Shown: piece by piece, positions 33,107-44,267 of the stretch | How positions within the stretch are numbered: position 1 is the first letter of the stretch | Layout: every line of letters begins with the position of its first letter | NCBI GenBank assembly: GCA_037952775.1 | Contig: JBANAY010000004.1 | Span: 10,726,001-10,790,000, forward strand | Source of the DNA: Clonostachys chloroleuca | Lineage: Eukaryota; Ascomycota; Sordariomycetes; Hypocreales; Bionectriaceae | DNA length: 64,000 bases | Direction of reading: 5' to 3' | Made by a program: the position numbers and the translations under genes | Notes under the pieces: generated by a model | Told to the model about the DNA's origin: nothing | What the model saw: the letters and a program-made list of their open reading frames with translations, nothing else | The model's database searches: none

Positions 33107-35325
33107 ATGGCAGCAAACGCGGGAGTTCGTGACGGACCCTTCGTCAAGTTCCCTGGCTGGGATCTTCCTGGCGACGACTGCGCGTACTACCCCGACCTGA
33201 AAGGTAAGGTATTAGATCTTAAACAGCTAGTTCTGAAGAAGCAAGGGAATATGTTTCTTGCCTTCAACACCAATGGTGAGATCAGATCCTGGGCTGTTCT
33301 CGACTTTAAAAAGTTCCAAAAGAGTGCTTCTGACCTCTACGTTCGAGTGGAGTATCCCGGATGGTACTTTGTTCAAGGTGAGCATCTCAAAGCCCAATTC
33401 GTTTGACGATGTGCAAGGATAGAAGTAGCTCTGATGTGGGAGTGAAACCTAGGCATGGACTCGCCCGACAACAACCTCACTCAGATCACAGATGTCAACA
33501 CATCAACGGGCTTGAGGGAAGCAGTTATTGCCAAGTTCGGTGTAGCCAATAATGTCGCCGCTTTCAACACAGACGGATACGTTAAGAGCAAAGTCGTATA
33601 CCCCCTTCAACCTGGTTTGAAACAAGCATCCAGTCTCGCGGGGATCTATATCCGAACCGCATTCTCAGGATTCAACTTCTATCCTCTAGTAGACTCCAGT
33701 GGCTTCAATATCGAGCAGACCAAAGAGTTTGCAAATGAGATACCTCAGCTCATCCAGAAAACCAGCAGCTTGACCAATTCAGAAGGTTTTAACACTGACG
33801 GCTGGCACAAGTATGCATTGGAAGGTCCTCCTCCTAAAAGCACCGCTCCGAGCTTCAAAGAGCCATACCAGGGAATCTACTATAGAACAGGATGGCCTGA
33901 TTTTATCTTCCTGCCTGGAATGGATTCAGAGGGCTACGACATCCACAACGTAGGCAATTTGCAGGTTTCAGAGCTTCTCGACGCTGCCCGCGAAGATCCA
34001 GAAGCCGTTGCCGTCAACACTAGTGGCTGGTTGAAGAGTGATCTGAACAAAGGTGGTCCGTCAGATATACCCGGCGCCGAGGACCTCAAGGGTATCTACG
34101 TCAAGTTGGCCGGACCTCAAGGTGCCTTGTCTACGTGGTCCGAGTCTAACGAGGTCGCTCTCCTTAGTTCTGCTCTCTTCGCTCTCAAGGGAAGCGTTGT
34201 CATCTGGTCCCGGTGGGTCCTAAATGACGCCAATGTTCGGCTGCAGTATCAGAGAAGCGTTTCGGCGGCGGCGGATGGGATCATCGCGCGTGTTCGGAAT
34301 CATGAATTGACTCCGGCTCAGGGCGCGCAGGAGGCGCACAGTATACGCAATCAATATTTGCTCGACATGCGAAAGTTATCTTCTCCCCTGGGGCTCATGA
34401 TTGCGGAATCGATCAAGCCAGCTGGTGGTTCATACCAGGCTTATCTGGACAAGAATGCCATGAAGAAATATCAAAAAAGTTATGCGGATCTCACTCTTGA
34501 TCAGGCACAGGCGGTATGTAAAAGCTCAAGCATCACTCGCCTCCCGTGATTTGTTTCTTTGTTACTGACGTGAAGAAAATACTGTTACAGGTAGCGGAAG
34601 AAACGATCCGGAGTGCGGGGCGGGCAAACCCCAACGTTACTGCTGTCATAACCACCGCATCCACTGTTTCAAAGGGTGTTCTCGCCATCTGCGCTGCTGT
34701 TTCCGTATACTCGGTCACTACAGCTCCGGCCTGGGATGTCGAACTGGGAAGACAGGTTGCCAGCTGGTCCGCTTCCATCATTGCGGGTCAGATCGGCGTC
34801 GGCGTTGGCAGCCTTACAGGCCCTGTGGGTGCCGTTGTAGGAAGCATTGCGGGAAGTTTACTGGGGGGCCTGGGGTACGATGCACTTGCCAACTGGTTCT
34901 ACGGTGGCCCATCTAGTGCTACGGCCCAAGAGCTCCTAGGCTCCAGCCTGGAGCCGGTCTCGAAGCTGGTCAAGACCAGGACAGTTGGATCTGGATCTTA
35001 CATTCACGTCGTTCGAGCCACAGTTCTGGCTACTTCTGTATCTGGAGACCATGAGGCCGTCAAAAAGATGGTAGAGGATATTCCCGAGAACATCAATCCG
35101 CAATCAGCGGCTTCCGTGAGTGGGCATGATGAGGTTTGTGTTCTCAATCGCTTGTTGTTCAGTGTCGACATTTGATCTAACAGCTCTTGACAGGTCTTGG
35201 CTACAATTGTGTGGGTTTCTAGCAATGGGACCATGCTACCCGCCAATGCGAAAAGCCCAAAGGATCTTATCACCTTAATGGACTATATCAGACTAAATCT
35301 GCCTTCGCCGAATCCTGACTTTTAG
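33107..35325 (+). CDS. Protein with four 75-residue PAN-like repeats and a glycine-zipper membrane domain
   Basis: Four exons, 33107-33377, 33453-34513, 34591-35133 and 35194-35325, give 668 aa. Introns are 60-77 nt and in phase. Residues ~20-310 hold four repeats with key motifs FNTNGE (53), FNTDGY (128), FNTDGW (203) and VNTSGW (278), exactly 75 residues apart. Each is accompanied by a GIYxRxGWPxFxFLPGMDS-type strand pair, like PAN/apple domains lacking the disulfide cysteines. From ~325 comes a second module: ALFALKGSVVIWSRWVL, a helical region with ELTPAQGAQEAHSIRNQYLL, then two hydrophobic segments (about 470-487 and 505-540), the latter a glycine zipper (VGVGSLTGPVGAVVGSIAGS). This second module resembles, from memory, a domain of bacterial secreted effectors. 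There is no signal peptide. Function is unknown; membrane insertion is plausible. Confidence 0.8.
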
Positions 35326-35930
35326 CTTACAAAACCTCGATAACAAACTCCTGATCAATGGGACTTGGCAAGTACTTTTACGGTATGAGTCATGGATACT
35401 CGAAATTTGCTTTCGTAATGATAGTTCCATCTACTCTGTTTTGCAGCATTTAAATATCACGCCTAGGTGGCCAGGCATCAAATAATACTTTCTCTACTGC
35501 TCTCTCAAACCAAAAAAGTAAAGAAAAGTATCACCAAGTTCAGTATCCGCGCTTTTATTCCCTCAATTCTATAGCCCCATTGATCAAGCCTGCGCTATAG
35601 CTTGTACAGAGTATCCGAGATCCAGTTATGAAACCTTGCCATGCTTGATCAGAGTTCTGTTGATCAGGTGGTTGGGATTCACCTTTACCCTAGCTCATGT
35701 CGGTCAAATGCATCAAACATTATCGCCGAGAACCCGGTTTTCCATTCCGGCTGATCAAGGGTTTGATGACATTTGTGCTTTTCAGCTTATCGCGATTGCA
35801 ATGTTATTTTGTTGCGAGCAGCGATATCGGTCGCTCTGCACCAAGCTTCATTAACAGCCACAAAAAAAGAGGAGAATTCTCAATTTTAGAGCTTTTTCAA
35901 TCTAGAGCTAGGTTTTGGGGGAAAAAATAT
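35326..35930. other. 3' flank, no gene seen
   Basis: Short unconserved frames (35636-35854, 35697-35945). Confidence 0.4.
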
Positions 35931-36165
35931 AGAGATAGTTTTTAAATAATATTGATTTCTTATATTACTAAATAGCTTAATATAATAGTTAGATAACTTA
36001 TACTAGATAGAGTCTAGGGTAGATCAGGGTTAAACTAATTAGAATATTATTCTAAATAGTATAATTAGATTATTATAAGCTATATAATATAAGTTACTAT
36101 TATTATATAATACTATAGTTAAAGAATAAGAAATACTAAAAACTATTAAAAAAGCATAAGCCGCC
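35931..36165. repeat. TA-rich island (RIP-like relic)
   Basis: The stretch is very A/T-rich with runs such as ATTATTATATAATACTATAG. It contains TCTAGGGTAGAT, which recurs in the second TA-rich island near 40430, so both are probably decayed copies of one repeat family. Confidence 0.5.
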
Positions 36166-37011
36166 ACCGAAATAGGCTGTTTTTGAGCCAGTTTCGAGCC
36201 ATAGGTGCGGCCGCCACGCCTTCGGAGCCTTTACTGAATTCTCGTATGCTCCGCAATATGGGCTTGGAGCTGAACCCTATATTTGTTAGTCATTAGGATT
36301 CGGACGGCATCGCATTGGCGACATGACTTGCTCGCTTTCAAATTTCTACTCTTGGCAGTGATGGCAAATCATGGCGCCTTGGCTGGCATTAAACCTGGCA
36401 AACGTTGGTATTCAAGAAGATAGAGAAAGTGGTGATGTGCTTGACTGGCTGTAGAACTCTTTGCCTTTGGCGATGCCAGAAAGGAGGATTTGGGCGGCAG
36501 CCTGCCCCTCTCTCAGTAAGACAAGTTCAAGGCTCATTATAGCTGCGCCTCCCTCGTTAAGCTGAGTGTTTCAACATTTAACCCCTACTGAGCCTAGTTC
36601 TGAACCCAACCAAGACATGTTGACTCAGGCAAAATGTCTACTCCGCCCCTAATAAATAGGCGACTTCAACAACTTTGCTGGTTCTTTCAACTTCATTACT
36701 AGAATACATGAACATCCAACGAGTTGCTCACAATAATTTTGAGGATTCGTAAGTCGCTGGGTTATTATTCCTTTCAGCTCTAACCGCTGCTTTCCGTAGC
36801 CTGGGATTTGTTGCCCATTGTGACGAGCACACCAAGACCCAACGGTCTCTCAAGCGCCCTGGGCATCGAACATATGGTGCGAGGTGCTCTTGTGATGTTG
36901 ACAGTTGAATTGTTTACTACATACACTCACTACCATTCAAGTAACTAAAAAAGCTCACCTCGCAGCCGCTGCAATGCTAAGCCTCAATTGAACCTTCCAT
37001 GATAAAATAAA
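36166..37011. other. Intergenic, no gene seen
   Basis: Mixed composition without a supported gene; it ends in the 3' flank of the MFS gene on the minus strand. Confidence 0.4.
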
Positions 37012-38667
37012 CTAGCTTTCGCGGTGCACTCCTGTCATTGCGTAAGGACTCTTTTTCCGAAGCTTGGGTCCATATAACCAAAACAGAAGCGGTGCTGGTG
37101 CTAATAAAACAGCAATACAGCCTAAGAGAGTCATAGTCCAGTGCACTCCGATTCCTTCATACATAGGACGTGCCGCCATGACCATACCACCTGCGCCCAA
37201 GTACCGCGCCATCGTAATGCTAGCAAGCGCAATAGCAGAATGGTCTCCGTAGCTATCGGTGATATACTCATAGCTACTAACATACGTAGCCGTCAATACG
37301 ACTCCAAACACAAAACAAGCGCCGAGACCACTCCATTTCGATATGCTTGGGTAGTTGCTCCAGCCAAGCCAGAATAGAGAAATGGGAAGCAATGGGGCAG
37401 TGGCGATCGCAGGCCAGAGTCTGAACTCTGGTTTCAAAGGAGCCCCTCGGATGAATTCCGTGTGCCAGCGTGCCCAACTGTACAGGCCGGGAGTGACAAA
37501 GGCGAATGCAGTTGAGCCAGCGGCAATAGAGGCGAAACAGGAGCCTTGGATTCCAGGTGATAGCCCGTAGGTTTCTTTAAAGATGTAGTCAAACCCCGAG
37601 AGGAAAGTGAAAAGTAGAATGTAGAGTAGGATCAGGTAGAGCCCAAGAACTATGATAACTGGCTCGGTCCGGAAGAAGGTCGCTGGTAGCGGTAGAGTCT
37701 GCCATAGCTGCTTCCAGAATGACGCCCTCTGCGAATGCTCAGAGGAGTACCGTTTATCTCCAGTGATTCGACGAAGTTCCTTCGCTTTCCAGTCTAAGAG
37801 ACGGGGGAAGTACGTTTCAGGAAGAAACAACAGGGCGGCGATGAAAGCTGCCCCGGATATCATCAACGTCACCCACTCTGTCCAACGCCAGCCGAGCTTA
37901 GGATTAGAGACGATCCAGCCACCTGCTATAGGTGCAATAACGGGGGCTAAGAAGCAAATCAGTCAGTAAACCAAAAGGACCAATTTCAAGGTTGGCTTAC
38001 CTGACACATTCGCCCAAGCAACGATTGGAAAGACAAAGGCTCTCTTGACCGGGCGGAACTGATCATTCACACTTGCGCCGTTGATGGTGAGCGTAGCACT
38101 GGCAGATAAACCCACAAAGTATCGGCATACGACTTGGCCACTAAATGTGGGCGTTAGCGCAGAACCAAGAACGAAGCAAAGGTAGCAGGCAGTCGCCATT
38201 AGATAGGTTGGGTTTCTCCCCACGGTATCTGACATTGGGCCAGCAAAGAGCGCGCCAGTCCCAACACCGAAGAGATAAACAGCTGTCGCCAAGTTCTCGG
38301 CAACTTTGCTGATATGGAATTCTTGGCTGGCGGCCATGTTCCCCATCGACCCTGCAGCACCAGCCCATGCTTGGGTAAAGACGAGGAAACATAAGATGAA
38401 AATGTTCACCACTCTCCTGCGAACTGTCCAGTTAAGTGGATTTAGAGGGTCATCGTCTCCCTCACTGCGCACTAGGATGAGGTCACGGTCACTTTGTCCA
38501 GGCTTGCCTTGGCGGTTCTGTTTCTTAGTCTGTCTCTCGGTAGTGGGCGAAAGATTGAGTCGTTCTCGTTGACCCAATATTCTACCTTTCTCAAGGTACG
38601 CTAGGTCTTTTCCGTGGTCAAGCTTCACCTGTTTGGCGACCTGGCGGCGTTGTACGAAAGACCACAT
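37012..38667 (-). CDS. MFS transporter (drug/polyamine:H+ antiporter, DHA1 type)
   Basis: Two exons, 38667-38001 and 37946-37012, with a 54-nt intron, give 533 aa. The ATG at 38667 is chosen because the frame upstream has only a TTG. The N-terminal ~85 residues are cytosolic and end in the family hallmark DPLNPLNWTVRRR. Twelve hydrophobic helices follow. The loop 2-3 motif is GPMSDTVGRNP (GxxSDxxGR). LPETYFPRLLDWKAKELRR marks the central cytosolic loop, and the C-terminal half has FVFGVVLTATYVSSYEYITD. Relatives export drugs, polyamines or metabolites across the plasma membrane using the proton gradient. The substrate is unknown. It is 17 kb from the prenyltransferase, so a link to that locus is not supported. 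Confidence 0.9.
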
Positions 38668-40150
38668 AGTGAAAGTTCTTTCGTAACAAAAGAACAAAGG
38701 AAGAATGCTTTGTAACCACAGCCCAATTGTGATTTCAGAAATATTTCTGAGGATCAGAGACCGTGCAGAGCTAGTAAATAATTATTTGTGGAGTGTTGTG
38801 GTGAGGAGGATATCTGACGTCAGAACGCGGTGAATGTCATTGACGTCGAACTTCGTCACCACTACAAGAAGTGGTTGGAACTTATCCAAACATCAACCTC
38901 AATACTTCTTCTCAAGTTGACGTCCCTGCACCTCCCCAGTATCCTCATTTCCTTACAGAAGAGAGCTTGATATGCAACAACGAGCCAGAATTCGGTTGTC
39001 AAAGGTCACCTCAGGCTATGTCTAGATTATTTAAGAAACAGACTTGCGACGAGAGGATCGGTATACCAAGCCACGATGGTTGGAGGTGAACAGCCTAATT
39101 ATAGAGTATCGATGCTCCTGGATAGCTTCCAAAACTAACACGTTGATACATCGGCGCATCGATGATATCGAGGTAGGTACACTTCTTTCGACCTTCGAAC
39201 TATGCGAGGCCTCCCGGGCTTGACAAATACTGTGAGCTTGGTCATGGAGAACATCGGTTTCGCAATACTAGGTGTAGACAGATGCCATCGATGCCGTAGT
39301 ACGGTTACATTCATTGCCACAATGCGAGGGGTTTCTCCGTGTCATTCAGGATGTCACCTCAGGATCGCATCATCATTGCACTTACAAATATTGTCAAATC
39401 TTTCGCTCTGATTGACTGATAATGCCATCTTAGAGTAGATACTGAGACACGTTAACGAGGAGACTGCAGGCTTATCCGTAGCAATCCACTCGATGTCCAC
39501 CAAGTCCACAGAGGCCCATCTCCCTTCGCACAGTGTTGGCCATATGCCAAAGGTATAATAGCAACCTCAAGCTACCCCGCGGAGTCGGTGTTGTCACCTC
39601 GGTCAGCCCGCGACAAGCACCCAAAGGCCATGCACCAATTGCCACGACAAGTCTCCCTGTGAATCATTCAATAATCTGTTCGTTTCTTGGCCTGCTTTCG
39701 TCAGGTTATGCTGGGCCAAGGTATGATGCAACAAGTGAAGAGTCGGGGTTCGCCATCCAATTACGGAGCCTTGTGGGTGTATACCCCGCAGTGACGTGCC
39801 ATTCATTGTGCGAATCTGATGTCAACGATCCGAGCTGTACCTCTATCTCATTCGCTACGCTGCCCTTACAGCATTTCAGCTGATCGAGGAGACGTTGCAA
39901 GAAAGGAAGTACGCTTTGGAGGGGAAATCAAAATCTAATATTGGTCTATGATGATTAGACGGATTCATTACAAAAGAATGATTACCATTAAGCGAGAAAA
40001 TAACCAATCCAGCCCCTACTAGTAAAAGGTAAGCTTCATTAACTTACAAAAGGAGCTGTATTTCACAGAATAGAAAAGAACTTATACAGTGCAATCTTCC
40101 AACTAGGAGATAAGAGGAAAACCTCCCAGAAGTAGCGCCGAAACGCAAAC
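38668..40150. other. Intergenic, no gene seen
   Basis: This holds the MFS promoter and then noncoding sequence. The frames at 39533-39883 and 39135-39320 (-) have no recognisable content. Confidence 0.4.
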
Positions 40151-40299
40151 ATGGACTCTGCCAAAGAGGCTGCCAAAGAGACCCTCCAAAGGGTCACGTA
40201 TCCCGGCATAGACCCAAGAAAGAACACCGAACAGCTGGTTAATACCGGCCTTGTTGGACCGAGGCATCATGGAGTTCAGACCTGCTGACTAAAGAGCTG

Positions 40300-40660
40300 A
40301 GGCCTGTTTTAATAAAAAGTATCTTATTATATAAGAAAGAGATATTATATAATAAAGCTAGACTATATTTAATAGTTTTAAAAGGTCAAGGTCTCTAGTA
40401 TAGGGAAGACCAGCTATAGGGTAAGCTAGGTCTAGGGTAGATAAAGCCTATAGGGTAGGCTCCGAAATACTAGAGAAGGATCGTTCGAAAGGGCGTAGTA
40501 GAAGGTGCGGGCTCTATAAGAGAAAATAAAGCTCTATCAGCTACAGGGTAGCTAAGAAAGATAGACTGTAGGGTAGGTAAAAGAGTATATTGGTGACTTA
40601 TAGAATCTCTATCTAGCAGGGAGGAAGCCCTGTACTTATAGGTGTTTCCAGGCCGTAAGG
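40300..40660. repeat. TA-rich insert with repeated CTATAGGGTA motif
   Basis: A/T-rich DNA with several variants of CTATAGGGTA / TCTAGGGTAGAT / CTACAGGGTAG at about 40413-40580, and further copies near 41101-41143. It looks like a decayed, mutated mobile or tandem repeat sitting inside the LEA-like relic. Confidence 0.45.
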
Positions 40661-40724
40661 GCCCTGAAGATAACACGTTGCCTTCTGTAATACGGGCTCG
40701 TAACCGCTATAAGGTTCTCATACA

Positions 40725-40900
40725 GAGGGATATGAGACCGCTAATGCAGATGCTACAGCGGATACGAAGTCCGCTAATACAGCTGCTATAGTGGTTACGA
40801 GGTTCACTAAACTAAGTGCTAAGGTTCTCGTACAGCGGACACGAGGTCCGCTAATGCAAGCGCTGCAGCGGACACGAAGTCCGCTAATGCAGCTGCTGCT
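40725..40900 (+). repeat. 33-nt tandem repeats (five copies)
   Basis: Units start at 40725, 40758, 40791, 40835 and 40868. The last two begin GCGGACACGARGTCCGCTAA and are nearly identical; the third is most diverged and is followed by 11 extra bases. Each unit contains the dyad GCGGA...TCCGC, so single-strand hairpins are possible. Confidence 0.8.
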
Positions 40901-41555
40901 GCTTCAGCGCAATACGAGATCGCTAGCAAGGACGCCACAGCGGCCGTTACAGCGGTTGTGACCGCTAACGCAATTGCCCCAACGGGCAGCCACAGTGGGT
41001 TAGGCCAGTGGCTTCAGAGGGCTTCCAGCTTTGGAAAGCCCTAAGTTAGTTATTTCATTCCTCCTTACCCTATACTAATTATATATCATTTGATCAATTG
41101 ATATAGGGTAATCTTGATCTACCCTATAGTCTATAGGGTAAATCTCAACATATTATATTAATTTCCAGATATTAAGAGTATTATAAAGGGGGTGTATTAA
41201 GGGGAAAATCATGTTTTGATATGCCAAGTTTTTTTTCAACCCACTTGGTAGCATCTTGGCTGCCATACTGGTGCCGTGAAAGGTCTTTTGCTGATGGTAC
41301 CACCATGGGGTAATGAGCACCTGACTCCGGCTAATTCCCGGTTCCAAATATGCAATTAAGCATGACATGAGCTACAGGGAGCTGTCTTAGCTGTCTTGGG
41401 CACTCCCCGATCGTTCATGAAGCGGGCAAGATCCATTTTCAATTTCAACACAGAATCGCACCTACACCATATATTATTTCGCTATTACAAACAACATATT
41501 CGGTATTTCTTCCCTTCTTACTCACGACATGTAGGCGACTAATTAAGGTACAGTG

Positions 41556-41639
41556 ATGCCATCTTGCGATGAATGCCCGGGAACTGGAATTACCAGAAAC
41601 GGCCAAATTTGTCCGGCCTGTGGCAACAAGGGAAGCTGA
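41556..41639 (+). CDS. 27-aa double-CxxC mini-protein (candidate)
   Basis: ATG 41556 to TGA 41637-41639 encodes a 27-residue peptide with CDECPGTG (4-11) and CPACGNKG (19-26). This is the spacing of half a DnaJ-type zinc finger or a zinc ribbon. Such tight motif conservation in a free-standing ORF is unlikely by chance, but there is no upstream evidence of expression and it may be the surviving exon of a larger gene. Confidence 0.4.
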   Translation: MPSCDECPGTGITRNGQICPACGNKGS

Positions 41640-42844
41640 TGTCTTTTAAAAATGACGCAGATTGTCCTCTCTTGAGTATGGATAACAAGTAGCTTGATGG
41701 AGGTTTGGAGAACAGATAGAACGGAAATTTCAAAGTAAATAAAAACTAGCAGTGAACAATGGGATATAAATAACCATTTCTAACGCGTGTAAACCGCCGT
41801 ATTGCATCAGCCCTTCTTTTTCAACAAAACTCTCTTCGACAGGTGCCATTATGAGGGGTAAAATCATTAAACATCCAGGTCCTACCGCAAATAGATGTCT
41901 ACATTTAATATGGGCTGGTCGTGGATTGATATCTAGGGTAGGATTGCACTAATAGGTGCAAAATTGCACCATCACTGGCCAGAGCTGCATTGGGTGGGAG
42001 TGCTGCAAGTAAACGTAACGAGGTCCGATAGCCATTGCTAGCATCGAGGCTTGCATCAGCTGCGCATAGCATGTTCAACGTTTAGCCCCCAAAGAGCGGG
42101 AAATGCAGCAATGCTATATTAATAGTTTCCAAGTCCAACCATGTTTAGCACGAAGGCCGAATGCGCGCGTATTCGATTGATCCCCACCTTTATCGACATC
42201 CAACAAGCCGTCAGTAGATGGCGCTGGACGAAAAGCGTCGTAGCGCGATGAGTGCAGATCACCCCAGGACAAGCTAGCAACGACCATCGCAAGGCTAAAG
42301 TGCCAATTGTTGGTTCTAGCGGCTTGAGGCTGAGGCTGGGGACCGGCCTGCTGCAAGGGTCGGCCCCGAGTCTCCAACTGTCAGCCGAAAGGGAAGACGA
42401 GAGGAAAGACGGGAGGTAGAGAGTTATGGTGAGGTTTCCAACAACTTGTCCGAGTCTCAATGGCCGGATGAAGATGTCATCAGATAAAATGTGCGGCAAA
42501 GGACAGTAAGGCGCAGCCAGGCAGAGCGTGCAACCGAAAACGTCGCCTCCGCATGAGAATCAGCGAGGTATTGAATCTGGATTGAATCTTCAACGGAGCT
42601 TCTGAAACCGCGAAGGATTCGCTGGTGCACTAAAGCAGTAGATGCCGGGCTAACCCCCACCTTGCTGCAGCTGAGATGAACAACACTCAGCAGGTACTGC
42701 AATGCAGATAAATTAATTGCGCGTCTTATTTGCATTCATCCCCAAGAGCATCCTCCCCCCTCTTCAACGACCCGGACGGAGGAGTGAATACAACCCGTGG
42801 TGGTAGGCATGAGGCTCTACGCAACCCTCAATGCACCTTTCAAG
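41640..42844. other. Intergenic, no gene seen
   Basis: Frames at 42114-42735 on the minus strand overlap each other and lack domains. It is the promoter side of the following gene. Confidence 0.4.
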
Positions 42845-44267
42845 ATGACGGATACAGCTTCTAACGACACCCCGGCCGCTGATCCGCCTCCCGGAGTCAC
42901 CCCCAACTTTGTGAACCCGCCATCTCTGCACTCCGTGAATTTGGGCGTCAGCATCGCCTGCCTGATCCTCATGATCGTTGTGGTGGGCGTTCGGACATAT
43001 ACGAAAGCCGCTATCCTGCGAGATATGCGACATGAAGACTGTAGGCTGCCCCGTTCCAGTCACATCGCCGCTTTGTTGCTGACCTTGATTGTGATTCAAG
43101 ATGTTGCACTCTTGGTTTTGGTAGGTATTTGAGCCCAATTTGAGTCGTGTCAGCTCTTAACGTGTCACCACAGTTAATCTTCTTAGCCTGGGGTCCTATC
43201 TACACTTACCTCTCCTCTCTTGGGCTAAGTCGAGATCTATGGAATATCAGAGCGAGTGATATGCCCCCGTTACTGCGAGTTAGTGGGACCTAATACCCAA
43301 TACCCAACTGTTTTAGATGGAGAAGAGAGACCAGCACTGAACAAAATATCTAGCTATGTAATGACTTCCAGCTCTTATACTCGCCCGCAATGGGCGCTGC
43401 CAAGTACTTCATCTGCGTCCATCTCAAGAGGATCTTCTGCCCTTCGAACAGAGGAGCTGTGCACTGGGCGCTGGTGGCCTTGATTACCGTCAATGTCATG
43501 TTTTACGTCACCACCTTCTTTGCGCAGATGTTCCAGTGCATCCCCCGCGAGAAAATCTGGAGGCCCGACCTTCCAGGCTCGTGCATGAAATCATTCGTTG
43601 GCATATTGGCAATTGGTGTTGCCAACCTTGTTCTGGACCTAGGTATCCTGCTTGTTCCCATCTGGGCCATCTGGAAGCTTCAGATACCTGTGAAGCGCAA
43701 GCTAGAAGCGTACGCGGTGTTTTCGCTAGGCATCCTGTAAGTTGCGTTTCTGGCCAGGCCCCAGCCTGTATCACTGAACTGACAATTGGGACAAGCACAT
43801 GCATCATAGCGGCAGTGAGCATTGTGTTCCGCGTACCAAAAGACGACAACTCAAATGCCGTCCTACATATGGCCAAAGTCGGCCTCTGGTCGTAAGTACC
43901 CCCGGCTTCCCCTAAATGGTGCTGTGTATCTAACGAGAGGAACAGGTTCGCTGAACTCACGGGAACGATGATTGTCGGGTGTATACCCTTCTTTCCTCTG
44001 TTTCTGCAGCACTTTAACATAATTAAAGTATCTCAATTGAGTGTTGGATCGAGCTCAAAGACTCCTCCTGGGCAAAGCCAGCTTGTACGGGATGGAGAAA
44101 CCCGGGCAACGCATGGTTCTGAACAGATACGATCTAGATCACAGGAGCATATATTTGCCGAGTCGGGTTCTGATCTGGAAGAGAACAACGGCCATAGCTT
44201 GCGCACGATTGAGCTAGGAAAGGAAGCCTCCAAGTCACCAAGAAGGTCGTCATACCAGGTCATCTAG
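42845..44267 (+). CDS. Rhodopsin-domain integral membrane protein (second copy in window)
   Basis: Six exons, 42845-43040, 43101-43120 (a 20-nt micro-exon), 43174-43278, 43354-43736, 43796-43891 and 43946-44267, give 373 aa. All phases match. The start is the ATG of MTDTASNDTPAADPPPGVTP, a typical N terminus; an in-frame ATG at 42809 is possible. Helices: VNLGVSIACLILMIVVVGVR, the RHEDYVALLVLIFLAW region after micro-exon splicing, WALVALITVNVMFYVTTFF, FVGILAIGVANLVLDLGILL, a cytosolic PVKRKLE loop, and FAELTGTMIVGCIPFFPLF. The tail is Ser/Glu-rich. It belongs to the same fungal family as the gene at 13467-14837 but is clearly diverged. The ligand is unknown. Confidence 0.87.

Larger units (their letters stand above)
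40151..41044 (+). pseudogene. Relic of an 11-mer-repeat (LEA-like) protein gene split by a TA-rich segment
   Basis: An ATG frame at 40151-40288 reads MDSAKEAAKETLQRVTYPGI and stops after 45 aa. After a TA-rich segment (40300-40660) the sequence resumes with Ala-rich 11-residue units such as ADTRSANASAA and ADTKSANAAAA. It ends QWLQRASSFGKP with TAA at 41042-41044. The 33-nt units (40725, 40758, 40791, 40835, 40868) are in two frames because of an extra 11 nt between the third and fourth. Amphipathic 11-mers are known from LEA-type stress proteins; that link is tentative. Confidence 0.45.

Noticed and set aside
40725..40900. CRISPR-like direct repeats
   Set aside because: The 33-nt units are contiguous and coding, without spacers, in a fungal genome; they are tandem coding repeats.
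40413..41143. Internal telomere-like TTAGGG array
   Set aside because: The recurring word is CTATAGGGTA with irregular spacing, not TTAGGG tandem units.
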